64,000 nt of DNA from Ilex aquifolium (taxonomy: Eukaryota; Streptophyta; Magnoliopsida; Aquifoliales; Aquifoliaceae). Position numbers and translations under genes: made by a program. Below, piece by piece: positions 46,001-58,121 of the stretch (its first letter is position 1; each line of letters begins with the position of its first letter). Below the pieces are notes generated by a model. The model worked only from the letters and a program-made list of their open reading frames with translations, made no database searches and was not told where the DNA came from. Location: assembly GCA_951799425.1 (NCBI GenBank), contig OX637393.1, forward strand, positions 41,496,878 through 41,560,877, given 5' to 3'.

Positions 46001-49000
46001 ATGGCCCAACAGCAGTATCAGATCGACCTAGGAAACCTCATGGCTTTCGACCCTCATCACCAATTCCCATCTATTCCCTCTTCCAGGTTTGGGTTTTTAT
46101 TTCCTTATCTCTTTTCTCTACAATCGCTTTGGTGGCTGAAAAAAAATGATAAAAAACGCAGGAAAAACTAATGAAGCTTTCAATTTATGCTTTATGTTGC
46201 TTTGCTATGATGTTCTTCAATGTATAGGAGATAAAGGGTATGCCTTAGTGAAGCCAAATAGTTTTATTGAGCTCGATTATTTCTGGGACAGTATGATGTG
46301 AACTTCTATTTCCTTTCGGGTTTCTAGGCAACCAAACAAAGAATTGGTTTCTGATTTATGGGTTTATTGGTTTTTGGGATTAGGTAATTGTTTTGTATTT
46401 TCTTGGATATTGTTGAGTTACTTTGTATTATTATTTGCTCACTTTTGTAGGATAATATGTTTCCTGTTTAGAGGCTTATTGCTTAATTCTTTTGGGGGCT
46501 TAAGAACATTGAACTCAATGTGAAAGGACATAGTTTGTTGGATTTTTTGTTTTATGCGAAAATTTGTGGTTGAAAAAGAGTTCATCGTAACTTTTACCAT
46601 TGGAAATCTTGTTTCCTTCTTGTGAAAGTGGAAAAATTGACTGCATTATGGTAACTGATTATGTCTTTGAGTAATTGCAATCTCAATTTTTTTTTTCTGG
46701 GAGCTGCAAATAATTTTTATTTATGTGCAAAGTTTAAAAAGACCTCACCCCCGGTGCAAAACCCCCTTTTCAAAAATCCCCCAACCCAACGCCATTTAAC
46801 TTTGCAATAGGAAGATATTGACTGCCATAGTTTCTAAATGATGATGCACTATGATTTTGATTGGTTTTCTTTTCTATGATTTTTTTACCCGAAAAAATCC
46901 CACTGAATGCTGTAGGTTTGTATATGAATTGAAAATAGCTTATTTTTGGCTTTCAATACTTAGGGAGGAGCTGGCAAAAGAATGCCTACAACAGGGAACC
47001 AAGTTAGTTCAAGCAGTCGCTGATGCTCTTTTCAGTTTGCCTTCAACTGAAAATCCAGATGGCCCTCTTGTCCAGCTGCCTCCACCAACAACAAAATTGC
47101 CTAGAGAGAAACCCGTATGTTCTTCTTTGTTTTCTTTCATGATTCTACTTTTGTCTGTATACATCTTCGTATGTGTATCATTCTTAACAGTGCACTCAAT
47201 ACCTATTTCAATAGCATGGGAACTTTCATACATGTCCAGCATCAATGTCATTTGAAACAAAAATTGGTAAAGTAAGGCGTGGAGTAATCACACCGTGTTT
47301 GTTTGATGTTCATGTCTTTTGCACTGTTTCCTTTTTCCAACAAATGATTAAGGCAGCAAACTCTTTATTATTGATTGATGTAGTCAGGGATCAATTAAAT
47401 AATGTCTTGAAAATTAACAAAAAGTATGCATCCCCCCCTCTCCCCCCCAGGACCCCTCACCCCAGGATGTAATACTTTGTTTTTTGCTTACTTAAGGTTG
47501 TACAACTGCTTGTTCTACCTTTACTGTTTACTTCCCTTTTCTAATTTGGTGGGATGTTGTATTAGCTTTTGTTTCTTCATGTTTAGTGTCTGTCATTGAG
47601 ATTGCAAACTCATTTTAGTTAATTGATATAATCCTAAGATGTTTATCGGTGTAATGCCTAGTTAACTCTGGTTCGTATTCATGATGGCTAACACTTGCCT
47701 TTTCTTTTTCAGTTGCCAAAACCTAGTCCTCCAACCAAATGGGAATTGTTTGCCAAAAAGAAAGGTTAGTTAATAACAATCTTAGCTCCCTTTTAAGGCC
47801 ATTTAATATTTGATGCGGAAAAAGGCTTTTGGCATTCTTAGGTTGGCTTTATTGCTTTAAAATATCATGCAGGTATCCAAAAGCGCAAAAAGGACAAGAT
47901 TGTGTATGATGAACAAACTGGTTCTTGGAAGCGCCGACATGGCTATGATCGTGTAAATGATGATAAAGACGTACCAATCATTGAGGCGAAGATGACCGAT
48001 GGTAAATAATTGAATGTTTCATTGTGATTCTAAGTGTTTCTTGCCAGTATCTCCATGTACTTCTGTTTCTCAATAGAAAATGTTGAGAATGTGTTTAACA
48101 TATCAAAGTTGAAGATAAAGGAAAATGATAAACTACAAACCTCTAGATGACTAGAATTTTTTACACGCCAGCTCCCTGGAACAGGCAACCAGGTCATCCT
48201 TCATTTGTTGGTCAATGAAGCAGCACATCTTCATAGTATACCAATATGTTGATAATCTGGGAGTTTTAATTTTTTTCCAGAGCCAGGAGGGGATCCTTTT
48301 GCTAAGCGACAATCAGAAAAGAAGCAGCGAGTTGAAAAGCACGAGAAGCATCGATTGCATAATTTGAAACAGGCTGCAAAAGTTGGTGCCCTGCCAAGGT
48401 ATTGTACTTTCACCATTCATCTTGGGTGCTTTGAACAAGAAACCATTTTTTCATCAACTTCTTTTGTTATTTCACATTAGCACTATTTGGGTTGAATATT
48501 GCTTGGAACTCCCTTAATCAAAATATGACCTTCCAATATCACAAGTGAACCCTACTGTTTGGAAGTTTCATTATCACGACGTTGAGGACTTGTAATCATC
48601 TGGTTAAAACCTTCAAGCCCCGTTGCTGTATTCCGGCTATTTTCAATATTGATGATTACTAATTTTGCATTTCCTTGTGAACTAATGGTGTTTCTACTTT
48701 CTACCGGGCAAGGCACTTATTGGCTATGGATTTTCTGTTCAGCCTTTTCTGTTGGCACGATATCTTTCTACTTGTACTAGGCTTCTTAATGTATATGACC
48801 TCTATATATAGATCAGATTGAATTATGTGTATTATATATAGTGATGCGCTAAAACTTACACTTAAATCTCTGCTTTGATTTGAATATTTCCAGATTGCGT
48901 AAGAACTTTTTTTAAAAAAATGAAGATAAAAGTGCTCATTTTTTACTCTTCATGTCGTTAGCACTTAGCAGTGGGTTCCCATTCACTAGTCTGATTATTC

Positions 49001-50435
49001 TCTCAAGTATTCTTGATAAGAGAATGCCAAGCACTTGCTTCCACTCTAATCCATTTCATTAACATCACCTGTGTCAATTGGAAGTTTATTTGAGCTTAAA
49101 ACTAACTAGTCCACAAGTATGCTGCTTTCTCTGCTTTTCTCTGTTGTTAGTTGTGAGCAGAACCTTCTTCTACTAGTCCACAAGTATGCTGCTTTCCTTG
49201 TTTTCCTCTGCTGTTAGTGATGAGCAGAACCGTCCCTGGAGAGGCCACATAAGTGGTCCAGTCCGTCATCCTGATCAGTTGAGGAACGTGTTTTTCTGTA
49301 CTTATAGTTTTATTTTATCCATCACCAGAACCCTTGTTTATTAGATATTTGATGTTGGTCTAATCATTGGTTCTGAACAAGGAGAGAGGTCCTAATACGG
49401 GGCATTGGTTGAATGGTTTGGGACAGTGAAGGCTCTCGAGTTGGATAGACTTTTTTGTCCGTGTTGTTTTGGAGTTCATGTTAAAATCATTCTTTTTGCA
49501 TCTTCATCCTTGGGACTTCAATGGAGAGTGGGCTTTCAGTTGCCTTTATGCTGATATTGTCACATTTTGCCTCCACTGGATGTGCATGTGCATGCTTGGT
49601 TTCATAGATACACTTTTGAACTTGCTGCATCAGAATGCATTTTCCACCAAGATACATTGTAATGCTATCTGAGTAAGTTTTTGTTCTGCAGCCACGTTCA
49701 ACTTGCTGCCACAGCCTTACCCATAACTGGCACTCAAGCCGCACCTAGGAAAGTTAGTAAGGACGAATTGCAAAATGTTGCTGGAATGGCAGCAACCGCA
49801 ACAGCTAGTGGTGGGAAATTTGACAAGAAGTTGCCTGGAGAAAAGCCTCCAAAACATGAGAAGAAGTATCGCAAGGTTTGTACACTGACTCCCAAGTTCA
49901 TAGGATACTTAATAGTTAGTGAAGAAGAACCAACCCATAAAATTCTCTCTTTCTTAAAAAAGAAAAAACTTATGATGATGCGTCAATGCAGCCACTGGCT
50001 GTAAACATGTGTTTTTAAGATATTTTCCCTTCATCTGCCTTCAGTTCCTCCCAGTTGTGGAAGGATCAGGAATGAGCTCGTTAGAAAAGCAGCAAACTGA
50101 GAAAGTTCTGAACAAGTTAATCTCCAAGAATTCGCATGAGATACTCAATGTGGAAAAGGTATACAGAATCTATTTTCTAAATATCTAAGCTGTTTTACAG
50201 CTTTTTGACACATCATGAAATGTTTGCTTAGTAATTTGAATGATTTATTGTTGGGAAATAGGCTGTGAACATGTACAATGTGAAGAAGGATAAGAAACGA
50301 AAGAGCCAACAAGGGAAGCCTTCATCAACTGCAAGCAAGTTAAAGCCGAACAAGAAGCCTAATAAAAAATCGTTCAAGAAGGGATCTTCAAGTAAAGGAA
50401 ATCCATCTTCTTCAAATAAAGGAAAATCAAGATGA
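46001..50435 (+). CDS. RRS1: RRS1: ribosome biogenesis regulatory protein
   Basis: Eight coding exons: 46001-46086, 46964-47114, 47713-47764, 47873-48001, 48281-48398, 49692-49875, 50045-50158 and 50262-50435. GT-AG junctions and phases agree, giving 335 residues. RRS1 is a nucleolar factor that, with RPF2, brings the 5S RNP into the assembling 60S ribosomal subunit. Family blocks are [13 protein letters not shown] (N-terminus), [19 protein letters not shown] across exons 2-3, [34 protein letters not shown], and [20 protein letters not shown]. The C-terminal 60 residues are Lys/Ser-rich, as expected for nucleolar retention. The start follows GAGAG and gives [10 protein letters not shown], matching the family. 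Intron 5 is longest (about 1.3 kb) and holds a 67-bp tandem duplication. A 69-bp duplication lies in the 3' UTR. The coding sequence looks intact. Confidence 0.95.
49105..49238 (+). repeat. 67-bp tandem duplication in RRS1 intron 5
   Basis: Two copies (49105-49171 and 49172-49238) both begin ACTAGTCCACAAGTATGCTG and contain GTGAGCAGAACC or ATGAGCAGAACC. A few substitutions separate them. Confidence 0.8.
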
Positions 50436-50711
50436 AACTCGTGGCTATGTTTGGTCGCGCAGTTCTGTTAGGAAGTAAACGTTTGTTAACCAGGATTGAC
50501 AAAATGCATTTTTTTTCAGTAAGTTTTGTTATATTATTGTTAGTCAATTTTGGCCTAAACTTATATTGTCTGCTTTGTTGTAAGATTCATGTGCTCTCTC
50601 CCCAAATATTGCTTTGGTTCAAACAACGTGAGTTGAGGACGAAAATGAGCTTTTTAATCGAGATTAAGATGATAATCCTCTCGATGGACCCATTGTTAGG
50701 ATATCATAACA

Positions 50712-50849
50712 ACACAATGCCTACCCTAATGCTCTTAGGAGCTACCTTGTCATGGTTTTTGGTTCTAAAAATGTCCCATGACACAATGCCTACCCTAATG
50801 CTCTTAGGAGCTACCTTGTCATGGTTTTTGGTTCTAAAAATGTCCCATG
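50712..50849 (+). repeat. Perfect 69-bp tandem duplication in the RRS1 3' region
   Basis: Copies 50712-50780 and 50781-50849 each run from ACACAATGCCTACC to ATGTCCCATG and look identical, so the duplication is very recent. Because 69 is a multiple of three it keeps a 141-codon frame (50432-50857) open, but that frame overlaps the RRS1 stop and has no recognisable domain. Confidence 0.9.
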
Positions 50850-51733
50850 AGTGGTGATGGCAGCATGGATTTCTTTATTTTGTTTGCAGTTTTGGTGGTT
50901 AGTTTGCATAATAGGGAAGCTGGTTCTTTTACGTGGTGGACCTGTGACGTGAGGCCTGACTATAAGATGATGTTCGTTTTAGACTTGATTTGTATGGTTT
51001 TATAACGCGTTTTGATCATTTTGGGCTAGGTTTGTGTGGTTTTAAACGCGTTTTTATGGGTGTCTAGGCCATAATAATTCATCCCCTAAGCCCATACATC
51101 CTTGTCTAGGGGCATATTTCACAACTACAAAGAATAGTCCTCTAACACAATCATATAATGCCCTAATTCAATTACCAATGCGTATTTTAAAATCGTGGAT
51201 CATTAGTCTAAAACTATAATATCTTGATGGTAGGATCAGGATGTTATAGGAGTAATGAATTTTTATGGCACAACGCGATTCGAAGTCTACAATGATCTCA
51301 CTATATCCTTTCTTTGGCTGTCAATCATCAATAGACCCTTTTCCTAAATAGCAAGAATGCACACCAGACATGAGTAACATGTAGTGCTACAAGAAGACTT
51401 GGCCAAGGAGCAATGTAAGGTTAAGGAAGGGAAACTTGCAAGCAATTGGTCACACTCACTTAAAACAGAGTGAAAAAAAAAAACATTTTATCCCATTTTT
51501 TCGTGTGGCCCAAATGAAGTTTCATGAAGCCCTGTGGACAAGATTCTGATCCTGTAGTGGTCTAATTGAATCAAAAAGAATCAATTTTATCCAAATTCTA
51601 TGGCAAGAAATGGTAGGAGTAGGAGGCTCAAGTGAAAAAAAATCCTTTGAAAATATCTGACAGTTTGGATAATTAGAAATTGACTTGTTTTGGAAAAATG
51701 TGGCAAGGATATGAGAAAACTTATTTGCAATTA
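50850..51733. other. Gene-free DNA downstream of RRS1
   Basis: No gene or mobile element was recognised. A small direct repeat (GTTTTATAACGCGTTTTGATC versus GTTTTAAACGCGTTTTTATG, near 50996 and 51040) is present. Confidence 0.4.
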
Positions 51734-52025
51734 GGGTGTTAATCGAGATGAACTATTTGGGTTTGGCTTAAGTTTGACTCGTGTTCTAAACGAGCTAAAC
51801 TTGAATAATTTTTTAAGACCGTTTAGAAAAACAAGCCTAAAAAGGCTTAGCCCGGCTCGGCTCAAGTTCTCAAAACTCAACTCGTTTATATGTAAAATAG
51901 TCGAGTTACTTGAGTTCGACCCATTTTCTAAAAAGTCGAGCTTGAACAATTTTTTAAGTTCGTTTAAAAAAATGAGTTCGTCAAGTTCGGACTCAAACTC
52001 ACAAAATTTGGCTCGATTAACAACC
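51734..52025. mobile_element. MITE-like element with GGTTGTTAATCGAG termini
   Basis: The left end GGGTGTTAATCGAG is matched on the minus strand at the right by GGTTGTTAATCGAG. The interior consists of repeated GAGCT(T)GAAC-type and AATTTTTTAAG blocks. Open frames on both strands (51731-52055) are a consequence. No target duplication was seen. Confidence 0.5.
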
Positions 52026-53239
52026 TTGGACAAGTTAAATGACTTGAGAAGTTAATGGGGGATTAAGTTGAACTCAATTTCAGTCCAAACCAATCCATTC
52101 AGGTATTGTCCATGCTTAAATATTGATACTGGGAATTGACATTAACGTTCAATCATCAGGTTCTATTCCACAAGTCAAGCCAAAATCGTATTTACACGTG
52201 AATTTTCTATTGGGTTGATTTCCGAAAACTTAAGAACCAGCACGAGTTGTTCTTGAAATCCAATTATGATTTTTCTGCCCAAGTTTTTTTTTTTTTTTTT
52301 CTTAAATGTGTAATTTATATTTATATTATAAATATTGTGTATGATGTGAATGACTACTATACATAAACAAAGTTATTTATTCTCTAACTTCTTATCATTC
52401 AGTTTAATGTTATTTATTTTATGTTCAATTAATTTAGTTATTTCACAATAGGATTGAAATTATGTTTATAAGATTATTTAACTTAAATATAAAAAAAAAA
52501 AGAAGAAAAAACTATTTACTTATTTTAAAACAAATCATATACTTGTGAGGGGTGCATAGCATATTGAAATTGTTCAATGTAAAAAGATGAGTCTTCTGTA
52601 TGTGAAAGTGCTTAGGAGGATGTAAAAAAAAAAAAAAAATTGTTCAATACAATGAGCAAATTGGCAATTTGGAAATGTTTCAAGTTCTTAAAAAAGAAAG
52701 GAATTGTTAAAAAATAACTATGTGTGTGATTGTGATTAGACTATTTTAATGAATATATATGTCACAGGGCACGTGACAGAAGTAAGAAAAAATAATTTGA
52801 TAAAGACAATGCCTCTGATTGAGCTAAGTATGGTTCGACTGAACATGTACCGGTGTTAATTGATCTCTCTATTAAACGGTTCGGTTTGTAAAGCTCCTGA
52901 GCAGTCTACACCGATCAAGTGCTAGGAAAACAAAATTAGTATTCGAGTGGGGCTGGTTCCACAATTCAAGGGCTCAGAAGCAGGTCTGTCCGAACAGCAG
53001 AAAGCTAAGTTATTGTGAATGAGCAGAGACGGTTATAAGCAACTAGTTAGAAAATTGTCTATTTTAAAGATGTACACTATAGACATGTGACCTAAAAGTT
53101 GACTAATGTGAAAAAAAATTTAGAAAGGTTTAATTTACATATATATATATATATATACCCTCACTTTTTCACCGAAAAACAGAAGTGAAAATCCTTTCAC
53201 CAGAGTTAAAGCAGCCACAGAAGACAAAAAGTAATCATT
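52026..53239. other. Gene-free AT-rich DNA
   Basis: Homopolymer and AT tracts (for example A runs near 52488 and 52626, AT near 53140). The GC-richer part at 52800-53050 shows no coding frame. It may include pararetroviral upstream DNA, but I cannot support that. Confidence 0.35.
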
Positions 53240-53492
53240 CCAAAGATTCTTTCAGAAATCCTTAAAGATTCTCTTAGAAATCCTTACGCCTATATAAGGG
53301 TTTCAGTCTTCACTAGCAAACCAAGTTGTTTTTCACAACTCACTACAAGCCTGTAATACACTCTCCCTACCTTCTCTCATATTGTATCTCTGTCTTCATA
53401 ATGATGCAAATGAAGAGCTTAGAGAGTTCTTACCCCACTTATTTCCACTAGTCCACTAGTACTAGTGTTGTAAGTATTATCTTCCGTATTGT
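53240..53492 (+). promoter_or_regulatory. Probable pararetroviral promoter/leader of an endogenous viral copy
   Basis: A TATA box in CGCCTATATAAGGG (TATATAA, 53291-53297) is preceded by repeated AGAAATCCTTA/AAAGATTCT blocks. A transcript-start-like stretch follows with CACTACAAGCCTGTAATACA and CTCTCCCTACC. The organisation resembles the 35S-type promoter of Caulimoviridae, and it directly abuts reverse-transcriptase coding DNA. The assignment is by architecture only. Confidence 0.45.
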
Positions 53493-53803
53493 ATTTAGTG
53501 AGACAAATATCCCAACTAAATCCAGACCAATCCAAATGAACCATGAAGTAATGAAAATTTGCAAAAAAGAAATTTCCGAATTACTCAAAAATGGTATCAT
53601 TAGGAAAAGTAAATCTCCTTGGTCATGCCCTGCTTTCTATGTCATCAAAAATGCAGAATTAGAAAGAGGCACACCAAGATTAGTCATAAATTATAAACCA
53701 TTAAATGCTGTTTTGGAATGGATCAGATACCCAATTCCAAATAAACAGGATCTAATTAAAAGACTTCATAATGCAGTAATATTTTCAAAATTTGATTTGA
53801 GCT
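53493..53803 (+). pseudogene. Endogenous pararetrovirus (Caulimoviridae-type): reverse transcriptase fragment, copy A
   Basis: About 100 codons of the 5' part of a pararetroviral reverse transcriptase are present, with the motifs KSPWSCPAFYVIK, RLVINYKPLN and FSKFDL (the last containing the motif A Asp). The fragment begins abruptly at 53493 after the promoter-like DNA and ends near 53800, where it joins the protease region of another copy in a different frame. It is about 97% identical to 54389-54696. It is a dead integrated relic and nothing here encodes a complete viral protein. Confidence 0.8.
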
Positions 53804-55230
53804 TGAAACTGTTGCCCTTATTGATACAGGTGCAGATGTAAACTGTATCCAGGAAGGGATAATACCAACTAAATACTATCAGAAAACCATTGAAAGATTA
53901 AGTTCAGCCAATGGTAGTAGAATGAATGTCAAATACAAGTTACCAAATCTGCATATCTGTCAAGACAATGTTTGTTTTAAAACATCATTTGTCCTAGTAC
54001 AAGATATGATTGATGAAGTCATCATTGGATTACCATTTATTTATCTGTTGTACCCATGTACAACCGATACTGATGGCGTATCCACGAAACCATTTGGTCA
54101 CTCTGTCACCTTTAGGTTCATCACTAAACCTGAAGTCAAGAATCCGAAACAACTTAAAGATCATTCAATCTCTAAGTATGTTAGGTTGATTAACCAGAAG
54201 TCTAATCAACTGAAATTTCTCAAAGAAGAAATTAACCATAGAAGAATTCAAGAACAGTTAACCAACCCAATCTTAATTGAAAAGATTGAAGAATTTAAGA
54301 AAAGATTAGAAACAGAAGTTTGTTCTGACCTTCCTACAGCTTTCTGGCATAGGAAACAACACATGGTTAAACTTCCATATATTAAAGGATTTAGTGAGAC
54401 AAATATCCCAACTAAATCCAGACCAATCCAAATGAATTATGAAGTAATGGAAATTTGCAAAAAAGAAATTTCCGAATTACTCAAAAATGGTATCATTAGG
54501 AAAAGCAAATCTCCTTGGTCATGTCTTGCTTTCTATGTCATAAAAAATGCAGAATTAGAAAGAGGCACACCAAGATTAGTCATAAATTATAAACCATTAA
54601 ATGCTGTTTTGGAATGGATCAGATACCCAATTCCAAATAAACAGGATCTAATTAAATGACTTCATAATGCAGTAATATTTTCAAAATTTTATTTGAAAAG
54701 TGGTTTCTGGCAAATCCTTATATCCCCAGAAGACAGATATAAAACTGCATTTACTTCACCTTTTGGTCATTATGAATGGAATGTAATACCTTTTGAATTA
54801 AAAAATGCACATTCTGAATTCCAAAACATAATGAATGAAATTTTTAATTCATTGAGTCATTTTTCTATAGTCTATATAGATGATATTCTCATCTTCAGCA
54901 GGTCTGTAGAAGAACATTGGAAGCACTTTAATGCTTTCCTTGAAACTGTTAAACACAATGGCTTAATTGTCTCAGCTAAAAAGATTAAAACTTTGCCTTG
55001 TCTTGGTATCCCATCAATTGATTCCTTCAAAATCATTCAAACTGATACCTCTGATGTTGGATATGGAGGTATCCTCCTGCAAATGGAGTCTCATAATTCT
55101 CCTGAGCAAATTGTTCGTTTCCATTCTGGCATATGGAACAAAACACAAATTAATTATAACACTATTAAAAAAGAGATTTTATATATTGTCCTGTGTATCT
55201 CTAAATTTCAGGATGATATATTAAATCATA
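53804..55230 (+). pseudogene. Endogenous pararetrovirus: protease, reverse transcriptase (copy B) and truncated RNase H, broken
   Basis: From 53804 the frame shows a retroviral-type aspartic protease active site (LIDTGADVNC, near 53817), then a linker and the reverse transcriptase of the Caulimoviridae type. Breaks are clear. There is an in-frame stop in the RT at 54657-54659, and motif A has Tyr for the catalytic Asp (FSKFYL). The polymerase motif YIDDIL is retained (near 54873). After VSAKKI (near 54985) a large part of the RT connection region is deleted, and the frame jumps into RNase H-like sequence (IIQTDTSDVGYGG). That in turn stops short near 55230. No capsid or movement-protein region is seen. 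Confidence 0.8.
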
Positions 55231-56387
55231 TATATATGTCAGTATATGTAAAAATTTTATAATTTATCCCTAATAATTATTATAAAATCAATTACATCAT
55301 CCTATTTACGTCCAATTTTTTAAAACTCTTTTATAAATAGTACTATGCATGGAATTTGTTATTCCTTCCTACCATCACCCTACCACCAAATTCTCCCTAA
55401 CACTACTATTATTGGACAGTTCCTAATAATGTATTAAAATGGAATTAATTTAAATTTTAATTAGTTAAGAAAGATGATTGAAAGTTTAAATTTAAAATAA
55501 TTTTAAAAAATGGTGAGATTGGTTACAAAGAAAACATGAAATAATTTGATTTGAAACTTCCAAATTCTTTTGGACTTCTTTATAATAGTACACTTACACA
55601 AAGATAAATCTATATTCTATTGTTATATACATTTAATTATTATATTTAACTTAAAGATTAAATATATATTATATTTGATTTTTTTTCAATAATTAAGTTT
55701 AATAAGAAATAAAATATACACTAATTCTCTTACACCAAATTTATTATTAATTTAATTACACATAAAATTCATATTTTCATAGATTAAAAAAAAAAAATTA
55801 CTATTTAAATTATTCATGTACGATCCAAGTCGTGCATTGGTAGTTCCTATAAATATCGAATGACTTTAACTCAAAAGTACAAAATTCTTTCCTTATTAAT
55901 TGTTTGTTTAACTTAAACATCGAAATACTTCCTGCTAGTCGCACCCCGATTTATGTAAATTTATTTGTTTTGCAATGAGGTATGTAATACATCATCATAA
56001 ATCACCACCGTTCTTATCATCACTTAGGGACGAAATTTTTCTTCGTATAGATTTTATATAAAAATTAGATAATATCATCTCACCCGCATATTATTTAGAT
56101 TCTCGATGAAAATATAAATTTCAAATTCACATAGGAATACCTAAATCATTCGTAACATGCAAACGGAATTATCTTGTACTAATCAAAAAGCTAATAATCA
56201 CCCATTCAAAATACTTTTGATTGGTCAACTGGGGGTTGGTGGGAATATCACTTGGGCGGGGGTTGGGGGGTTGTTGACTAGATTCAATTAGGCCTAACCT
56301 AACGAAGAGGAGTTGCTTACACTAAATCACTCACACTCCTGCAAAACACAACTTCTCTTGCACTCCAAGGGCCGCCTTTTTTTTAAT
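55231..56387. other. Gene-free AT-rich DNA
   Basis: No viral or cellular coding sequence was recognised. AT-rich throughout with GC-richer pieces near 56225-56275. The last nine bases (TTTTTTAAT) form the left target site of the next MITE. Confidence 0.4.
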
Positions 56388-57410
56388 GGGAGAATTACAC
56401 TCAGATCCCTTGATGTTTGTCACTTAATCATTCAGACTCCTTGACATTTAAAATATTATACACAAACCCCTTAAGGTTTGTACGTGCGTAATACTTAGAC
56501 CCCTGCTGTAAATATATCCGTTAATAAATTACATTTATACTCCCTTGAAGTTTGTACGTATATAATACTTAGACTTCTTAAATTTAAAATGTTATACTTA
56601 TACCAAAAATACTCAAATCAAAGATAGAATATCAAATATTTTAAATTTTACAACCAAAATTCATGTTATATTGTATCATTTATTGAAATAAAATCAAAAA
56701 TAAAAATTCAACTTTTTCTTAAAAAATTATAATTAGTATACAATTATACTATCTATTGGAATAAAACTAAAAAATCAAATAAGGGGTCTAAGTCATTCTT
56801 CATAGAACATGAATTTTACAACCAAAATTCATGTTCTACTATGTCATTTATTTAAATAAAATCAAAAATAAAAATCTAATTTTTTTTAAAAAAAGCATTG
56901 TTAGTATACAATTATAATATCTATTAGAATAAAACTAAAAAATTAAACAAGGGGTCAAATTGTAATGAACACAATATCTTTTAGCTTCCATTGGGATAGT
57001 TTGGTATTTTAATTTGGTCGTTTAAACGACCAAATTAAATTCCAATAGACAATATAATTGTATAATAATTACAATTTTTTAAGAAAATTTTGAATTTTGA
57101 AATTTTATTTTATTTCAATAAATGATACAATAGAACATGAATTTTAATTGTAAAATTTAAAATATTTGATATTCTATCTTTGATTGAAGTATTTTTGGTC
57201 TAAGTTTAACATTTTAAACTTAAAGGGTCTAAGTAATATATGTTTACAAACTTCAGAGGGTCTGAATGTAATTTATTAATGGATATATTTATAGTAAGGG
57301 TCTAAGTGTTAGGCGCGTATAAACTTTAAGGGGTTTGAATGTAATACTTCAAATGTCAAGGGTCTGAGTGATTAAGTGACAAACCTTAGAGGTGTGAATG
57401 TAATTCTCCC
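56388..57410. mobile_element. 1.02-kb hairpin element, long relative of the MITE at 6777
   Basis: The ends GGGAGAATTACACTCAGATC and (minus strand) GGGAGAATTACATTCACACC match the 330-bp MITE at 6777-7106 over about 200 bases on each side. Flanks are TTTTTTAAT (56379-56387) and TTTTTTAAA (57411-57419), an eight-of-nine match to a 9-bp duplication. The extra middle contains a duplicated block (ATAAAATCAAAAATAAAAAT near 56688 and 56858). The dyad centre is TTGGTCGTTTAAACGACCAA near 57022. Confidence 0.75.
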
Positions 57411-58121
57411 TTTTTTAAATCCCACAAAAGTGTAACTTCTCTTGCCTACAAAGGTACAACTTTTTTGGGAGAGCAAAGCTAAGCAAAGCATTTAAACAAT
57501 GCAAAGGGCATAGTATTAAACACCACATTTTCTAACCAATTCCATTCCCTTGAATTGGTTAGGCACCCCCACCCGAGCTCAAGGCTTCTTTGTTATCCGA
57601 TTGTAACCTAAACTTTCCCACCTAATTTATCTCAATGCTCTCTTCGTTTATGATCAAAAAAACACCACAGCCTCCTTCCTCCTTCCTCCTCTACTCTGGT
57701 TTGGTTGTTGCATATATATATATATGTATATATATATACAGAGAGAGAGAGAGAGAGAGAGGACTCCAACTTTTTCTAGGTAACAATGCAACTGTTTCTG
57801 AGTTTTCTTTTTTAAAAGACATCTGGTGATCTCCACCCTTCCTCCTAGATTCTCTCAATATTTTCACATATTTAATTTACCCTTGTCGTCTGTTCCCTGT
57901 ATTGGTCGATTTAGATGCCTTTATTCCAGAAAATTTTCGATTTTTAGCTCAGTTTGTATATGCCCAACTGTTAATTTCTTCTTCTCGAAATACCCATTTG
58001 CTCAAAAATAAATTCATCCCTTTCTGCTCAAACCTTCAAATCTTAGGGGTCCATAGAAACTTCGATTCTGGGTATTGATTGAAAAACTGAAAATCATAGC
58101 TTATTTTGGAGTTTGATATAT
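57411..58121 (+). promoter_or_regulatory. Upstream region and 5' UTR of the BT1-type gene
   Basis: A TA tract (57713-57737) and a GA tract (57740-57761) lie 360-410 bases before the start codon. The remainder is pyrimidine-rich, as in plant leaders. No telo box or site II motif was noticed. Confidence 0.4.

Noticed and set aside
50432..50857. 141-codon frame
   Set aside because: It starts at the RRS1 stop region and stays open only because of the 69-bp in-frame duplication; there is no recognisable domain.
51731..52055. Frames of 93-100 codons on both strands
   Set aside because: They fall in a MITE-like element made of repeated short blocks; symmetric open frames on both strands are expected from that structure.
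53493..55230. Interpretation as a Ty3/gypsy retrotransposon
   Set aside because: No LTR or integrase is seen, and the RT blocks resemble Caulimoviridae more than gypsy. The alternative is kept as the stated refutation test.
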